Below the pieces are notes generated by a model. It was given only the letters and a program-made list of their open reading frames with translations. It was not told the origin of the DNA and did not search any database. A stretch of DNA of 64,000 nucleotides from Pisaster brevispinus (lineage: Eukaryota; Echinodermata; Asteroidea; Forcipulatida; Asteriidae). Location: assembly GCA_023634235.1 (NCBI GenBank), contig JAMKCF010000014.1, positions 4,663,501 through 4,727,500 of the forward strand. Reading direction: 5' to 3'. Shown piece by piece: positions 43,301 through 56,100 of the stretch; positions within the stretch are counted from its first letter, which is position 1, and the number at the start of each line of letters is the position of its first letter. The translations under genes and the position numbers were made by a program.

Positions 43301-44750
43301 TAGAGATTTACCTTCTAACTTGGTTTGATAAAACTCTGACCATGCTCCTTTGACAATTAAAAATTGATCCTTCAGTTTATGGAGTGGGAAATCCACAGGG
43401 GAGACATTTGTTTTCTATAAAATATCTTTGAGACCAAGTTGCTGTTAATAAAAAAATTCCAATTTGTACAAGTCCATGGTTCATTCAAAAGCCTTTTGAC
43501 CCATGTTCATTTTAGACTTTTTTGAACATTGCAAGTTTGACATTTTAATACCACCAATGTCATAGCTGTTAATCGTGACTTTGCGCTTAATCTTGTCACA
43601 TTTACCATTCCAGATAAAACAATAGATTAAAGTATTCACTTCATTAATGAATTTTTGAGGAGGGTAAGGCAAAGCAGGTTAAAAAAAAGAAGTTAATTGA
43701 GACAATGCTAGGCTTTTAACAAGAGTTGTTTTACCAATTGGCGTAAGGTTGCTTCTAGTCCATAAATTGAGAACTGTTTTAATCTGATTGAGTTTGTGGG
43801 TCATAGTTCAACCGGAACAACACTTTTTTCATTATGAGATCACAAAACAAGCATTTTAACCAGGCCAGTTGTCCACTGTTTTATTTTACCAGGCGAATTT
43901 CCATTGAAGATCAGGGAACCAGTTTCGTTGCTTCAGATTTTAAATAGTTAATGTTGAGTCCAGAAGCCAGAGAAAATTTGTCTAGGTCAGAGGTCAAATG
44001 CGTGTTAACAGAGACGTCGCTACCGTCAATAAAAAGTGTTGTGTCATCTGCATAACTACTAATTTTCAATTCATATTCACTAATACTTATACCTGAAATA
44101 TATTTTGAGTGTCGTACAGCACTAGCCATTAACTCGGCTATCAGAATAAAGCGATAAGGAATTACAGGACATCCTGGCACACACACACCCTTGTCAATGT
44201 AAAAAGGATGAAACATGGCCATTTATTAGTCACACAATTATACTATTATTATACAATGTTGAAAACAATCCGAGGATGTCGGGTGCAAAATTAAAGTAAC
44301 GCACATTTTTTTTGCCAACAAATTTCCGCTCTAATTTATCAAATGCTTTATAAAAATCTTGAAATAATATAATCCCTGGAACATTTTAGCCTCTTTCACA
44401 TATTTGATACTATCTAACAAAACACCAGACGAATATTTTCACCTATTTATTATATCAATTCTGCATAAAACCGGTTTGGTTATAGAATTAATTAAAGTTG
44501 GCAAAAGCCTTCTTATTCTACGCTATAGCGATAGCTTTAGCACTTATTTACAGTCAACATTTATCAAAGCAATGGGCTTTCATTTCATCAAGACTGTTTG
44601 GTCTTTCCCAGTTTTGGGGGGATTAAGTTAATAACACCACGTCTTTGGTCCATATTTAATTGACCTGATTGAAAAGAAAACATTTAGTAAAAAACATTTG
44701 GTATCTTTCCAAAAGAATTTGTAGAATTCGGCCGGTGTCGCTTCATGTTA
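43300..44750 (-). pseudogene. LINE reverse-transcriptase relic between HMGCL and PPM1L
   Basis: In order from right to left: PAEFYKFFWKDTK (about 44725), RRGVINLIPPKLGK, PIALINVDCK, RRIRRLLPTLINS, SIKYVKEAK, KAFDKLERKF (about 44335), FNFAPDILGLFSTLYNN, GVCVPGCP, then SSYADDTTLFIDGS (about 44040, the polymerase active-site YADD) and FIWNGKCDKIKRK (about 43605). Frameshifts and stops break it several times. The motif set is that of an L1/Tx1-like element; the 5' and 3' ends are absent. Confidence 0.8.
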
Positions 44751-45347
44751 TTGATTTTTTAAAAATATGTATGGCATTATTGTGCGTAGTCGAATCGGGT
44801 GTAAACTGACACTCAGTACCAGTTCATTTCTTTAACTCAATTTTTGTCATTCGACGTCACGTATTTTATCCGTGACTCGTTTATCTATTGCGTTAGACTG
44901 TTGATTCTTATTGATAGGGAAGGTAGCCTATACGTTTGGTAACGTATTGAAATTAAAATTAATGGCAATAAAAACATACTTGGTAAGAAGAACAGCAGCT
45001 TTCGAAGCATTTTGAGAATCATTTCACTTCGAAGTAATGTGGTTATGAAAAAAGATATCAATTTTTATGCCCCAAATTTGAATCTGAGAAACGTCACTGT
45101 CAGATGTGTATTCCTATTGCGGTTTATTCTTCCTGCGTGGACATTCGGCGATATCCCAAAAATGCTATCACCTTTTGAAATGAAATGTTCACAGGTTAGT
45201 GTTAGTGTATAATATCTACATTTATATATGATTAAAACAATCAAACGGTTCTAAAAACCAAAGGTAGGCATATACGTTGCCTATAAAGTAAGGCAAATGT
45301 TTGCCATTTAGGCTTCAAAGTACATACATGTAATAAGATAAAGTGAT

Positions 45348-45491
45348 CTGGGGTCGATTTCACAAAGAGATAAGACTAGTCTTATCTGAAGTTAGGACCA
45401 GTAACTGGTCTTAACTTAGGACTAGTTCTATCTCCTAGCATTGCCTAGGACTAGTCCTAAGTTAGGATGGGTTTTGTGAAATCGACCCCAG
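45348..45491. mobile_element. Fold-back MITE-like repeat, family FB2 (CTGGGGTCGATTTCACAAAG ends)
   Basis: 144 bases with near-perfect 20-bp inverted ends (CTGGGGTCGATTTCACAAAG and TTTTGTGAAATCGACCCCAG). The inside repeats GGACTAGTCCTAAGTTAGG-type palindromic units. It sits just downstream of the fibrinogen-domain stop. Confidence 0.75.
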
Positions 45492-45531
45492 TTCTTGTGT
45501 GCCTTATTGTATGGGTTTGTTATTCACCTCA

Positions 45532-45788
45532 TTAGGGACTAAACCTACGTCTAATTTTCATCTCAGTAGTTTTGAGTGAGAAAATCGAAAAGTCACCAAC
45601 CCATTTAACTGCTTCATAATAATGGTCAGTGCGGGGCTCATCGAAGTATCTCCCGTTCAAATTGGACTCGTAACAGCATGTGTACCACCAGGCTCCGTGG
45701 TGGTACTCTGCACAGTTGCTGTACCAGTCGTCGTTGTCATGGTCTTTGGTCGAAAAGGGCCAGCTATTGTGGTAAGCTAACTCGTCTC
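45532..45788 (-). CDS. Last exon of a fibrinogen-related domain protein (partial)
   Basis: Encodes the C-terminal third of a fibrinogen C domain: GDELAYHNSWPFSTKDHDND, then the SNCA and GAWWYTCCYESNLNGRY blocks and ending TTEMKIRRRFSP before TAA. The DxDND calcium-site motif, the paired cysteines and the TEMKIR ending are hallmarks of ficolin/tenascin/FREP-type domains, which commonly bind acetylated or microbial sugars. The acceptor CTATCTTTCAG fits a phase-1 intron. Upstream exons should lie to the right on the minus strand but were not found before or inside PPM1L, so this is either an orphan exon or the end of a gene overlapping PPM1L on the other strand. Confidence 0.75.
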
Positions 45789-45879
45789 CTGAAAGATAGC
45801 ACACGTGGTCATAGTCATAGTTGTAAAGGTGATGTTGGCAAGGGGTAACTTGGGGGATATTGGGAGGAGTGAGGTAAAC

Positions 45880-46205
45880 AATTTCCGAATTATTAAAAAA
45901 GTTACCCAGTCAATTTCCCTTGTGGTTTATTACTTGATATTTATGATTAAAAAGTCGCATCCCCTTAAGGTGATCCCGTGGCTGCCGCTTCCCAGGTTGT
46001 TACGTACACTTGGGTGTGACCCCTGGCTACACGGCAGTTAACGGTTGCATGGCTTCTGACTGGCACCCCGGAACAAAGATATTGACTAATAGGGAGACCG
46101 CCAACATAGGGCTGGGTAGCTCAGTTGGTAGAGCGCCGGTACGTTAATCCGGAGGTCGTTGGTTCAAGTCCCGCTCCAGTCAATTTTTCTTTGTTCAAAC
46201 CCAAA
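45880..46205 (+). mobile_element. Family A SINE, best tRNA-like module
   Basis: Body first (GCTGCCGCTTCCCAGG, GGTTGCATGGCTTCTGAC, GGCACCCCGGAACAAAGAT), then the module GGGCTGGGTAGCTCAGTTGG, TAGAGCGCCGGTACGTTAATCC, GGTTCAAGTCCCGCTCCAGTC. Acceptor and D-arm pair well; the anticodon stem has one mismatch, so it is not a working tRNA gene. Confidence 0.7.
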
Positions 46206-46651
46206 TTATTAGAGTGAAATTAGATCATAATTATTAACTAAAATGACAAATTTACGGGAAAGCCCAATGCCTAAAAGTGACAAGACAAAGTTGAGTACGG
46301 AAAATGGAAACCATGATTAAAATAAAGGTCCCTTCCCTACCCAGGCTCCACCGGACCACTTGAGCCAACAATCTAATTAATCAATTCGTAATCTTAGTTA
46401 ATACCCACCAAGTGATTTAAATTTAAATAGCGCCACCACCAGCCCCCTGTGCAAGACAACTGTCTAAGTTCCTGACGTTTCGTAATTAGACACAACCATA
46501 ATTGAAAGGAAACCTAACTAATATGTATGAAGTACACGCAGTCTACAACTTGGTACACGTAATGTATGTACGACTTTCGTACTGTTGTGCTAATGCTAAT
46601 CAGCATCAAAACAAACCCAAGCTTTGACAAGCAGCAGCTACAGAAACGGAC

Positions 46652-46723
46652 ATGAAATCTGAGGAAAACTGGCCGAATGTGAGGCCACCAATGTCCAGGA
46701 GTATATTTGGAACCTTCTCTTGA
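46652..46723 (+). other. Upstream ORF of 23 codons before the PPM1L start
   Basis: An ATG at 46652 opens 23 codons (beginning MKSEENWPNVRP) and stops with TGA at 46721-46723, only five bases before the main ATG. A second in-frame ATG lies at 46691, and a minimal ATG-TGA sits at 46678. If transcription starts upstream of 46652, these would lower main-start use or require reinitiation. The transcription start is unknown. Confidence 0.5.
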
Positions 46724-46728
46724 CTGCA

Positions 46729-47130
46729 ATGACCCTTCTAGCGGTGCTGAGTCGGCTTGTCCGTAACACAGTCTTCAAATATGAAACCATTGCCTTCATA
46801 ATCGCTGTGCTGTTTTTGTACAGTTATGTATTCCACCGAGATCAACTACGGAGCGTGTTCAACAGAGCGCGCTCCTCTGTGCAGAAGAGCCGTCTAAAGG
46901 CTCTACCTAACGGCGGTGTGGTGCCAAGAATACCCGCTGCTGTACCTCTAACCTCGGACAGATTTGGGAAGGATAAAGGACCAAGACAGTGGGAATTACG
47001 GGAGGATAATGTTGCTGTATATTCGATCCAGGGACGTCGACCTAAGATGGAGGATAGATATGATTTTGTACACGACAAGAATCACTCTGGGGTGGCCATG
47101 TATGGCATTTTCGACGGACATGGCGGAGCG
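46729..47130 (+). CDS. PPM1L: PPM1L exon 1
   Basis: 134 codons, phase 0 end at GGAGCG|GTAGGA. It carries the membrane anchor (residues 18-36), a variable linker rich in basic residues and proline, and the first two PP2C motifs. A nearby TTG-initiated extension is in frame but not needed. Confidence 0.93.
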
Positions 47131-50100
47131 GTAGGATAAACATATTTATTGGGAAATAACAAACACAAACAGCACTTAATACAACCCAGATTAATTGTTG
47201 TTTGTGTGGTGGGAAGAGTACTGTCTTTGACTGCTATAGGTCTTCATTTTATGACCACAAAAAACTGAAACTTTTGAATCAGGCACACAAATGTTTTCGA
47301 ACTAGAAACTACAAATGCAAAGTAAAAATTGACATTGGTAAAAATAATTAAGATGATGTGAGAGGAAGTTTTCACAGCTTATCTTCTTTGTCTAATTCTA
47401 CAAGCTAGTAGTAGTACTACTTTTGTTACAGTGTAATCAGTGACAGACACTTAATCCCTATCAATCATGCTATTGTTTTTATTACAACGTTTACATCCAA
47501 TAGTAGCCCAGGTTGGACACCTCCGTTGCATACAACCTGATGGAGTCCAGGGTATAAAGGTCCTGTAGCAAGGTGCACAAATTTATAAGAACAATTTTTC
47601 ATATTTATACCTGATGGAGGAAGCTGAAACTTTGTTTACATATTCCTTGTTTCCGAAACTTCCAGCCCGATGGGTTCAGAATTATTAACTTTAATCTTGG
47701 GTGACATTATTTTAAAAATAAAAATTTAAAATGGACATTGACTTCTCTGTTGTAACTTTCTGTACTGACTCCGTATGTGAATACTCGCATGCAAGCACGC
47801 CCATAGCAAGTTCATCACACTCTTTTTAGTCTGGTGCAAGATTTGATCAAGTCATAATTTTCCCCGCGAGAGGTTGTTATCGTCCACGAAATGCCTGCAA
47901 ATGATAGTGCCATCTTGCAGAGTCGCAGGGTAATATTGTAACAAATCAAAACAAAGTCTTGCATCAAGACTGTGTTCGTTCGTGCTTGAAGGCGCATTGA
48001 CCCGGAAGTCCATGGAGTTGCTATGCACCTTGCACATGTGCACACGTGCTCACTCGTCAATCGGTCTGTGATGTTTAAAGCGTAAGCATGGATCTGCGAT
48101 TTATTTTCTGGATTAATGTCATCCATGGATAACTTCGTTATTTTTGGACACCTCAAAAGTGTAGTTATGAACTATGAATACATGAATGGAATTTCAGCTT
48201 CTTAAATCAGGTAAAAATATGAAAAAAAAACATTCAAAATTTTGTTCACCTGGTAGAGAAGAATACCCAAATATGTCAGTGTAGGGGCGCCCTACCAGTG
48301 CTAATCCAATAGGTGCTTTGACCTGTTTTCACAAACAAGGCAATTTGTTGAATCCCTGAAAATGGTGTCCAATGTGACTGCCACTTTTCCACTCATTCTT
48401 CTTCTTCTTCCTTTTGAGTGCAGTCTTCAAATGACTGAAGACAAATGCACTGCCAGACACACCGGGGTGAACCCGTTCACTTAGCGATAAATGTGTACTG
48501 GGGTCTTTTACGCGCATTGATAAATTTATTTGTAACAATACAACAGCTTTATGCCCCATCAGAAGGACAAAGTGTCTTGCTTTAAAGGACACAAGTCTCA
48601 AGATTGGGACTGGAACCCACACTCAGCTGACCAGAAACACCACAGCTTGAGTTCGGTGCTCTTAGCTTGGCCATGACAGGCCACATGTATGCACATTACA
48701 TGTTTGTCAAAAATCAACCAGTGTTGTGGTAAGATACTGGCGCTTTCTGGTTTTTGGTTTTAATCATAAAAAAAGCAAAAAAAAGAGGCAGTCTTTTTAT
48801 TTTGTATTGAATTCATAATCCAAGTTTTTAGTAAGATGAAAGAGGATTAGAACCCTTACAGACAATGACAGACTAAATTGTTTTTGACTAGAGATAAGAT
48901 TGGTATGCCTAGTGTGAAATTAAAGCACTTGTTGTGTGGGCCTCCTTGCCTGAGTCCTTCTGAATCCTTCTCTTTGGTGGTTGGATATAGAAGGAGTTGA
49001 GATTGGGCCCATTTCAGTAAGCAGAAAAGCTTTGCTTACAGGATTTGTTTTTAAATGGCTCCTTGTGTTTTCTGCGGAGCAGTTTGCAGCAGACTTTACA
49101 GAGAAACTTCTTTCCCAGTCGGTGATGGCCAGACTGCTACGGACTCTGCTCAACGACGGGAAGGCAAATCACTCCCAGATCCTCATCGAGGAAATCCTTG
49201 CATTAGACGAGAAATTTCTCACAGTGGCTCGATCGAACAATGATATAGCAGGTAAGAAAACAAGAATTTGCCCTGACCACCCAAGGTCCTTCAAAACACA
49301 TTAAGAAATGTGCAAACTTTGTTTGAAGTTGATGGTGTAGGGGCCTAGGTATTGAAGATGTAACCTTTGTTCGTGAAAAGAGTGACCTTTTACATTCCAG
49401 GGCCTTTCTGGCAGGCAAATACTGCTCTGGTCATATTGGAAAGTTTACACCTTGTGTCACACTTCCTGCATAAAAATTAGGCATGGGGCCGATTTCACGA
49501 AAGAGTTAAAATTAATCGGACTGTGTTTCAATCTTAATTGCTAAGGAAAGTGTGATGTCACAATATAAATCACTATGGCAATATTAACAACCCATCTTAA
49601 GATGAATCTTAGTGATCCAGGAATTAGACTGAAGCCATGTCCTCAGCTTCCCTGGTCTTGGCCGCGTCGACTCTTCAAAACTTTCCCATAGACTCTTCAA
49701 TGGGCGTGCCCTTTGCACTTGAGCCCAGGCCTAGAATTTCATTTTTGAGAGGGCAAGGCCAATTTTCATATTGTAAAGGGCACTTCCAATTGGAAAGTCT
49801 TGAAGTCAATGGGAATCTTTTAAAGGGGCACCGTGGCAAAGACCAGGGCAACACAGAGGCTGAGGCCCATGTAGCCACTGTGTCCTTTCTGGCCTGGGAG
49901 CCTCCAATAGGACCCCTCCCTGCCTCCCCTTTGGTGTGCACCGACTTGGGATTTAACATTAGATTGTATTTTTGAGTAATGTGTACACGCATAAATGTCA
50001 TGACAGCATACCAGAGATAGAAATTCTTCAAAGAACAACTGTCTTGCCTGAAGGTCGTACACCATTAGCAATTTCATTGAAACACTGGCTGGTTTCATGG

Positions 50101-53100
50101 CGCGTTGTATGAAGCATTTCAATGCTACATAGATTGTTCCTAGATGCCAGGTACCAAGAAGCAGTCGTCGTTGTGGGTATAGTACACTGGTTGCTACGGG
50201 TAAAATGCATTGCGTTCGCACAGCTTTCTAGTAAAATTAAGGCATATCATGTAAAACGCTATCAACCAATCACAAGGCAGAGTCTCTCTCCCACCGTAGG
50301 TCTGTAGCCAGCCTCTGTCTTTTCTACAGATATTTTCATGGTGAACGCGCCACCAATATGTCCGAGTGTGTCAGGATGCTTGAGCGTGAGCCAGGCTTTT
50401 TGCTTCTCGTCACCCATAAACTCTTGCTTTACTGAGATAGCGAAAAAGCCTTCCCAAGAGCTTTACTTGTACTGCATCTCTTTGGAACTCCTTGCCTAGT
50501 ACATGTTTCCCTCCATCGTGCAATCTAGACTGTTTGAAGAGGAAAATCAATTCCTACCTTCAGCTCCCCTGAGTTATTTTCATTTAAGATAGTATCTTCT
50601 CGTAGCTTCTTACCAAGATTTACAAAATAAATTTGGTGTTAAAATTGAAACAGTTCTGCAGAAACCTGTTGTAAATAGTTATAGGTTTGAGACGCTCACT
50701 TTAAGTCGCCCTCCGAAAAAGTGCTGCATAAAACTTATGAAAATAGAATTAGCTGATTGCAAACTGCTTTTTAGCAACCCAAATTACCTATGGTGTAATG
50801 CACAAAATGTCAATGGCCGTATGTTTTTCGACCCTAGCTCCAGCAGACCGGCAAATTCTTTCTCAAAGGCTAAAAAGACAACACAACGCACAAATGTATA
50901 CATACTAATTTAAGAGAAGCATCAAAATTGTGTCTTATATTATTGTGTATTGTTTTATTAAATTGTATGTTGTAAGTTTGCATTGTGCAAAACAAAATCT
51001 TGCAGGCTCCCTAAACTGTAAAATTTATGTTTGTGGACAATTTGGATTTTGTTTTTGTTTTACCGGACTGTTTTATCTGTCTGAGGATTAACATTCCTGC
51101 ATGCAGCAGCCACCAGTAATCACAATTCAAGGGTCTTCAACATCAACAATTTTGTCTACGGGGAATTCCGGCTCGCTCTACAATTAGGAAGACCCCAGAA
51201 GGGATTCTGACCTTAAATAGGGATTGAGGTCTTTACTGTCTGGACCCTGGTGTCATGGTGTGATATAATTAGCTGTGATTCTTTCTATGTTAAAGGGACC
51301 AGTCAGTGGCCAGATTGCTAAGAATGCATACTCTTCAATGTTGTGGATGCTGTCCCGAAGCGGAAATTGGATTGAAGATGAGCAGAAAGGCAGAGATTTT
51401 GCCACCCTTCTACTTTCTGGCCATTCAATACCACTGTGGTTTGGAATCATAGATGCATGTAAACTATGCCAGCCAGCAATATAATAATATCTTGTGTTGA
51501 CTGCAATGACAAGCTACATGTGTAACCTGCTGGCCAGTTACTGAAAATGGGCAAACCCTGCAGTACACAGTCAACCCTCCTACTGTCTGACATTCAATAT
51601 CCTCCACTGCAGTTTGGAATGATAGATCTAAACTATGCCAGCCCAATACCTTGTCTACTCAATATATCAAGTGTTGAATGCATAGATCTACACAGTTCAC
51701 AGTCAACCCTCCCACTTTCTGACCGTTCAGTGTCATCCAATGGATTTGAATGACCGATAAACTATGCTAGCATACGATACGATACGATACCATGTGGTGA
51801 ATGCAGATCTGCACAGTACATGTACACAGTCGTCCCTCCTACTGTCTGACCATTCACTACATGTATCATCCAATTGGTTTTGAATGATAGATAAACTATT
51901 ATATTGTAGTGTACAATACAATCCTATGTGGTGAATGCATCTACACAGTCTGACAGTACACACATGTCAACTGTTAATGTTAGATGTGCTTAGAGTAGGA
52001 GGGTTACACTAAAAAAAAATTATTGCATACTTTGGCTCTGTAACTTCCTAAACTCATTAAAACCCAACAAATTGGAACTAAAACTCTGTTACTATTGGTA
52101 TTCATGTACTCTCCTGCCCAACTGGCCCTTGCCACAAAACTCCACAGGAGACTGTGGAGACCATACACAATCCATGGGGGGTTTCCTGATACTACCGGCC
52201 GTGCAAACTGAAGGAACCCATCCACCCAATGCTAGGCTGGAAGGGAAGGTATCACGGTACCTTGTGACAGTCTGTGGTACCAGTGTACAGCCCGTATGCG
52301 CAAGTGTTGCACTTCACACCACCATTGCTTGGGGTGCTGGCAGCGCAAGGTTTTATACACACAAACATGGAAAAATCGGTCACACAACTTTTTATGCGAT
52401 TTGGGTGTCTTCCTCAACGATTTTGATTTATAAAACTGATTTACACAATTTCACTGCGGGACAGCTTGTGGCGTGTACTGTCATTTTTACGTGATGCACA
52501 CTACGCACTACGCATGACACGTGGATTTCTGGCTTTCGATGTGAGCACAAGGGACAGATTTTGGAGGAATTCGGAAATGTGGAGAAGACATCCCTTTAAA
52601 TTACAACAATTACAAATACGTTCCAATTGTTCTTCGCTTGAAGGAAAAACGGTAACCTTGTAAAGCTACATGTAATCCTTCCAGATGTGTGTCTTTGTAC
52701 TTATTTTTTAGGAAATCAGTTGAGAATCGGGTCTAGGTACAAAAGAGACCCATCTGTTGTAGTGCTGCAAACAAAACAAAACTCATTCACCCTTTTTTTA
52801 ATTTGCATTTTATTGATTCAAGCGTGATTTGCTCCCATGGGATTTTGTTTGTTTAGTGGTGCTTCACGGCGGGCAAAATTAAAGTGAATTTTTTTTATTT
52901 TGTTGAAATGCCTACGAGTTTTGAGGCCGCCTCAGGGTTAATTTTTGTCAGCCAGTTCCATTTTCTGAAGCCAGAAATGTTTAGATCAAGGCAGGGCTCA
53001 TCCTTAAACATGTACAATTTGTGACTGGTTTTCTGCCCATTTTCGCTTAGCAGCATGTACAGTTTGTGATTGGACTCTAGCTCTTGTGTTTCTGATCAGC

Positions 53101-56100
53101 AGAGTGTGGGTTCGAGTCCCAGTCATAACAATTGTCTCCTTGCACCAATTGCACCATCCTTTGGATGTGTTATGTAAATGCACATAAAAGAACCCAGTTA
53201 CGCTCGCTAAGAGAAGGGGTTGCCCCGTTGTTTCTGGCAGCTGCTGCTGAATGCGCTGCATCACCTTGTAAACCATTGGAAGGTGCTACATAAATGGGTT
53301 TCATAATTCAAAACATAGATCTGCTCATCCTGTTGAAAAACAATTGAGCGCTTTGATACGCCCCTAGGGGTGTGATAAAGCACTGTGTTAGAACTTAATA
53401 AGAACCGGGAGTATTATTATTATTCTTGTAAAACTGTGATGCAAGAAAGTCACTGTTGAAAGCAACCTCATGTGGTCAAAAAATAATGTAAATTGTCTTT
53501 GTTTCCTCAGAGAGGTTTCTGAAATTTCTGGCCTGATCCAGCGACTGTCATGAAACAAAAATGAACGAACTGGGTTCTTAGCACTTTAGCTGTGGGCATC
53601 TCAAATCCCTTATTCTGAACAGGTACATGTATGCCAAGGTTTGCTGTTATTTTTTGCAGTGACTGGCCATTGGGGACCAGTTAGTTTGTATAGTCGGGTC
53701 AGCTTTTTCACTGGTCCACATATTTCAAGTTTTTTTTTTTAACAATGTTGTAATTTTGTATGTTACTTTAATTTAAACCCTACCAAACATTCAGAGCAGT
53801 CGGTGGCTTACACAAATGATTAGGAAGCAATAAACTAGCCAGCAGGACCACATGGACAGAATTCTGACAGAATTTGCATTTGGCCGGCGTCCGAATAGAG
53901 AGCACTGAAGTGCTCCAGCACATGTCAGTAAGTTTTTAATAAAGCACCGTAACCGACACGTGTACTGGGTTCTTTTACGTGCATTACACAAGTGCGGCTT
54001 TGCATCCCATCCTAAGGACCAATCAACTTTGGTCATTACTCATTAGTGCCTTGCTCCAAGACGTAAGTGCCATGACAGGGACCCGAACCCACACTCTGAC
54101 AACACCAGAACTTGAGTCTGGTGCTCTAGACTGCTCGGCCATAACACCCCGACACAACTTTTTTAACACTACGTACATGTGAGCTTTGTTTGTTTGTTTG
54201 TTTGTTTGTTTGTTTTATTTCCAATCATACTTTCATACATACAGATAAATAATGATTAATGATCAATACAAATTATATAACACATTGTAAAACAATACAA
54301 TACAGTATGAATGTGGGTGACATCCAGAGAAAGACTACCCTTCTGTAGTGGAGCACCTGAGACTGCGGTCAAATTAAACAATTTTGGAAAATACAAGCAA
54401 TGAGTTCCCCAGGTTGGGTTGTAAATGTAGTAAGTTCGAAAATAAAGTGAGCTACACATAATTTCTGTCTTGTTGAAGGCGGCAGTTTTTTTTTACATAG
54501 GCTGCTGACGAAACAGTAAGATGTTTTATTTTTGTACCATCCCGGTACCTTTTTTTAAAGCCTGACGCTTTTTTAAATTAACTCAACCTCAACATCTATG
54601 TTGTAAGATTCTCACAGATTCATGAGTCAGATTGTTGACCAAATTATCAGATGGTTTTTCTTTTTCTTGTTTTTTGTATTACATCCAATACCCCCCTTTT
54701 TTTAAACCATGAAAGCACTTAATTTCTTTGTGAAATTTTGATGATTTTTTGAGATTTATTCAGTTATTGTAAAAAAAAACCCAGAACAGTCAGGTTTTTT
54801 TTTTTACCATTCAGTGCCGTTTCCTGGAACCAGACACACTCTGAGTCCATCACTGCCATCATTTTTAATTAAGTAACTACGGTCTGCTCTGATGTGGCAT
54901 AGATTGATCAATTTGTCTATCGATCAACTTGATTTGTCGACGCTCCCGATACTGCCATTTCCTATTATTCTGACCTTGAGGCTATCTCACAGATCTACGG
55001 GGATTCAGTTTTATGTAAACTAAGTAAAACTCTATAAAGAGCTTAATCAATGGAATAATCATGACTAGTCTTCAAAAGTTAGAACTCACATTAGAACAAC
55101 ATTATGCTTACTAGACTGGTTACCATCCAAAATAACATGTCACTTGTACAATTTGTGACTGGTATCGTGCTCATTTTCGCTTAGCAGCAAACTGTTAAGC
55201 AATATTTTCTGCTTAAAGCAGCTCTGAATTTGGGCCCTCTGTTCTCTACTTACGGGATGTTGCATTGAATCTCTTTGTCCAGTTAGTCAACTGCTGTTTC
55301 ATGCTATTTTCAATGTCAACAGCTGAAAATAAATGGGTTTCTATATACAACCATGAAACAGTGAGATAACCATAACAGAACAGTTGGAATGAACAAATAG
55401 AGGGAAGATGAAATGAATCTATGCCCATGGGCTGTACAATATTACTATGGTTTTTATACTGTGCAGTATACACAGTTCTTCCCAAGTTATTTTCAATTAA
55501 CTCTTCAGTTCATGTGGAAATTAATGACCAGTGTAGTATCTTGCTTGCCAGGAAATGCCCTGGATTGTACAAGGTCACTCTTTTTGTAATGTGAGGGTTA
55601 CAATTACATGGTCTACAGCTTGTATGACTGTGTGTGTGAGTACAACTGCCCACAGGCCACTCAGCTGGACACCCCCATCAAACCTGGTCCTCCAGTGGTT
55701 AGACTGCAGGACCTGCAATCACAAGGTTGTGGGTTCTTATCCTACCAAGCTAACCGCTGATTTCACAATGACTAGAATAAGTGTTGTGGTCTAGTTACTG
55801 AATCACAGTTTCTTGATTTGTGCAATTTTTAATCATAGACGCTAAACCAATGTTTGTAATGTATGAGAGAGATTGGCTGTTGCCAGCTTGGTGTTGACAT
55901 GTTTATCCCCTTGTGGGAGTTTGTCAAGTTCTCTTGAGGGGAAGATCATCCAAACAAACAAACAACAAACAAAGAAGAAGTTAAACAATCGAAAAATAAA
56001 TGTTATACCATTGCTTCATTTACATAATATAGTCAAGTGACTGCTGACTGATAAATCAATATGTCCGACTCTTCCAAGGCAGACAATTGTCTAGTTTGTA

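Noticed and set aside
46108..46182. Apparent functional tRNA gene
   Set aside because: Anticodon stem mismatch and flanking family A SINE body; the same module recurs in several decayed copies.
46842..47078. Minus-strand ORF over PPM1L exon 1
   Set aside because: Antisense shadow of a strongly conserved coding exon.
49675..50221. Overlapping ORFs on both strands in PPM1L intron 2
   Set aside because: No domain, no splice signals, and much of it matches a dispersed repeat also seen near 1000-1260 and 16070-16205.
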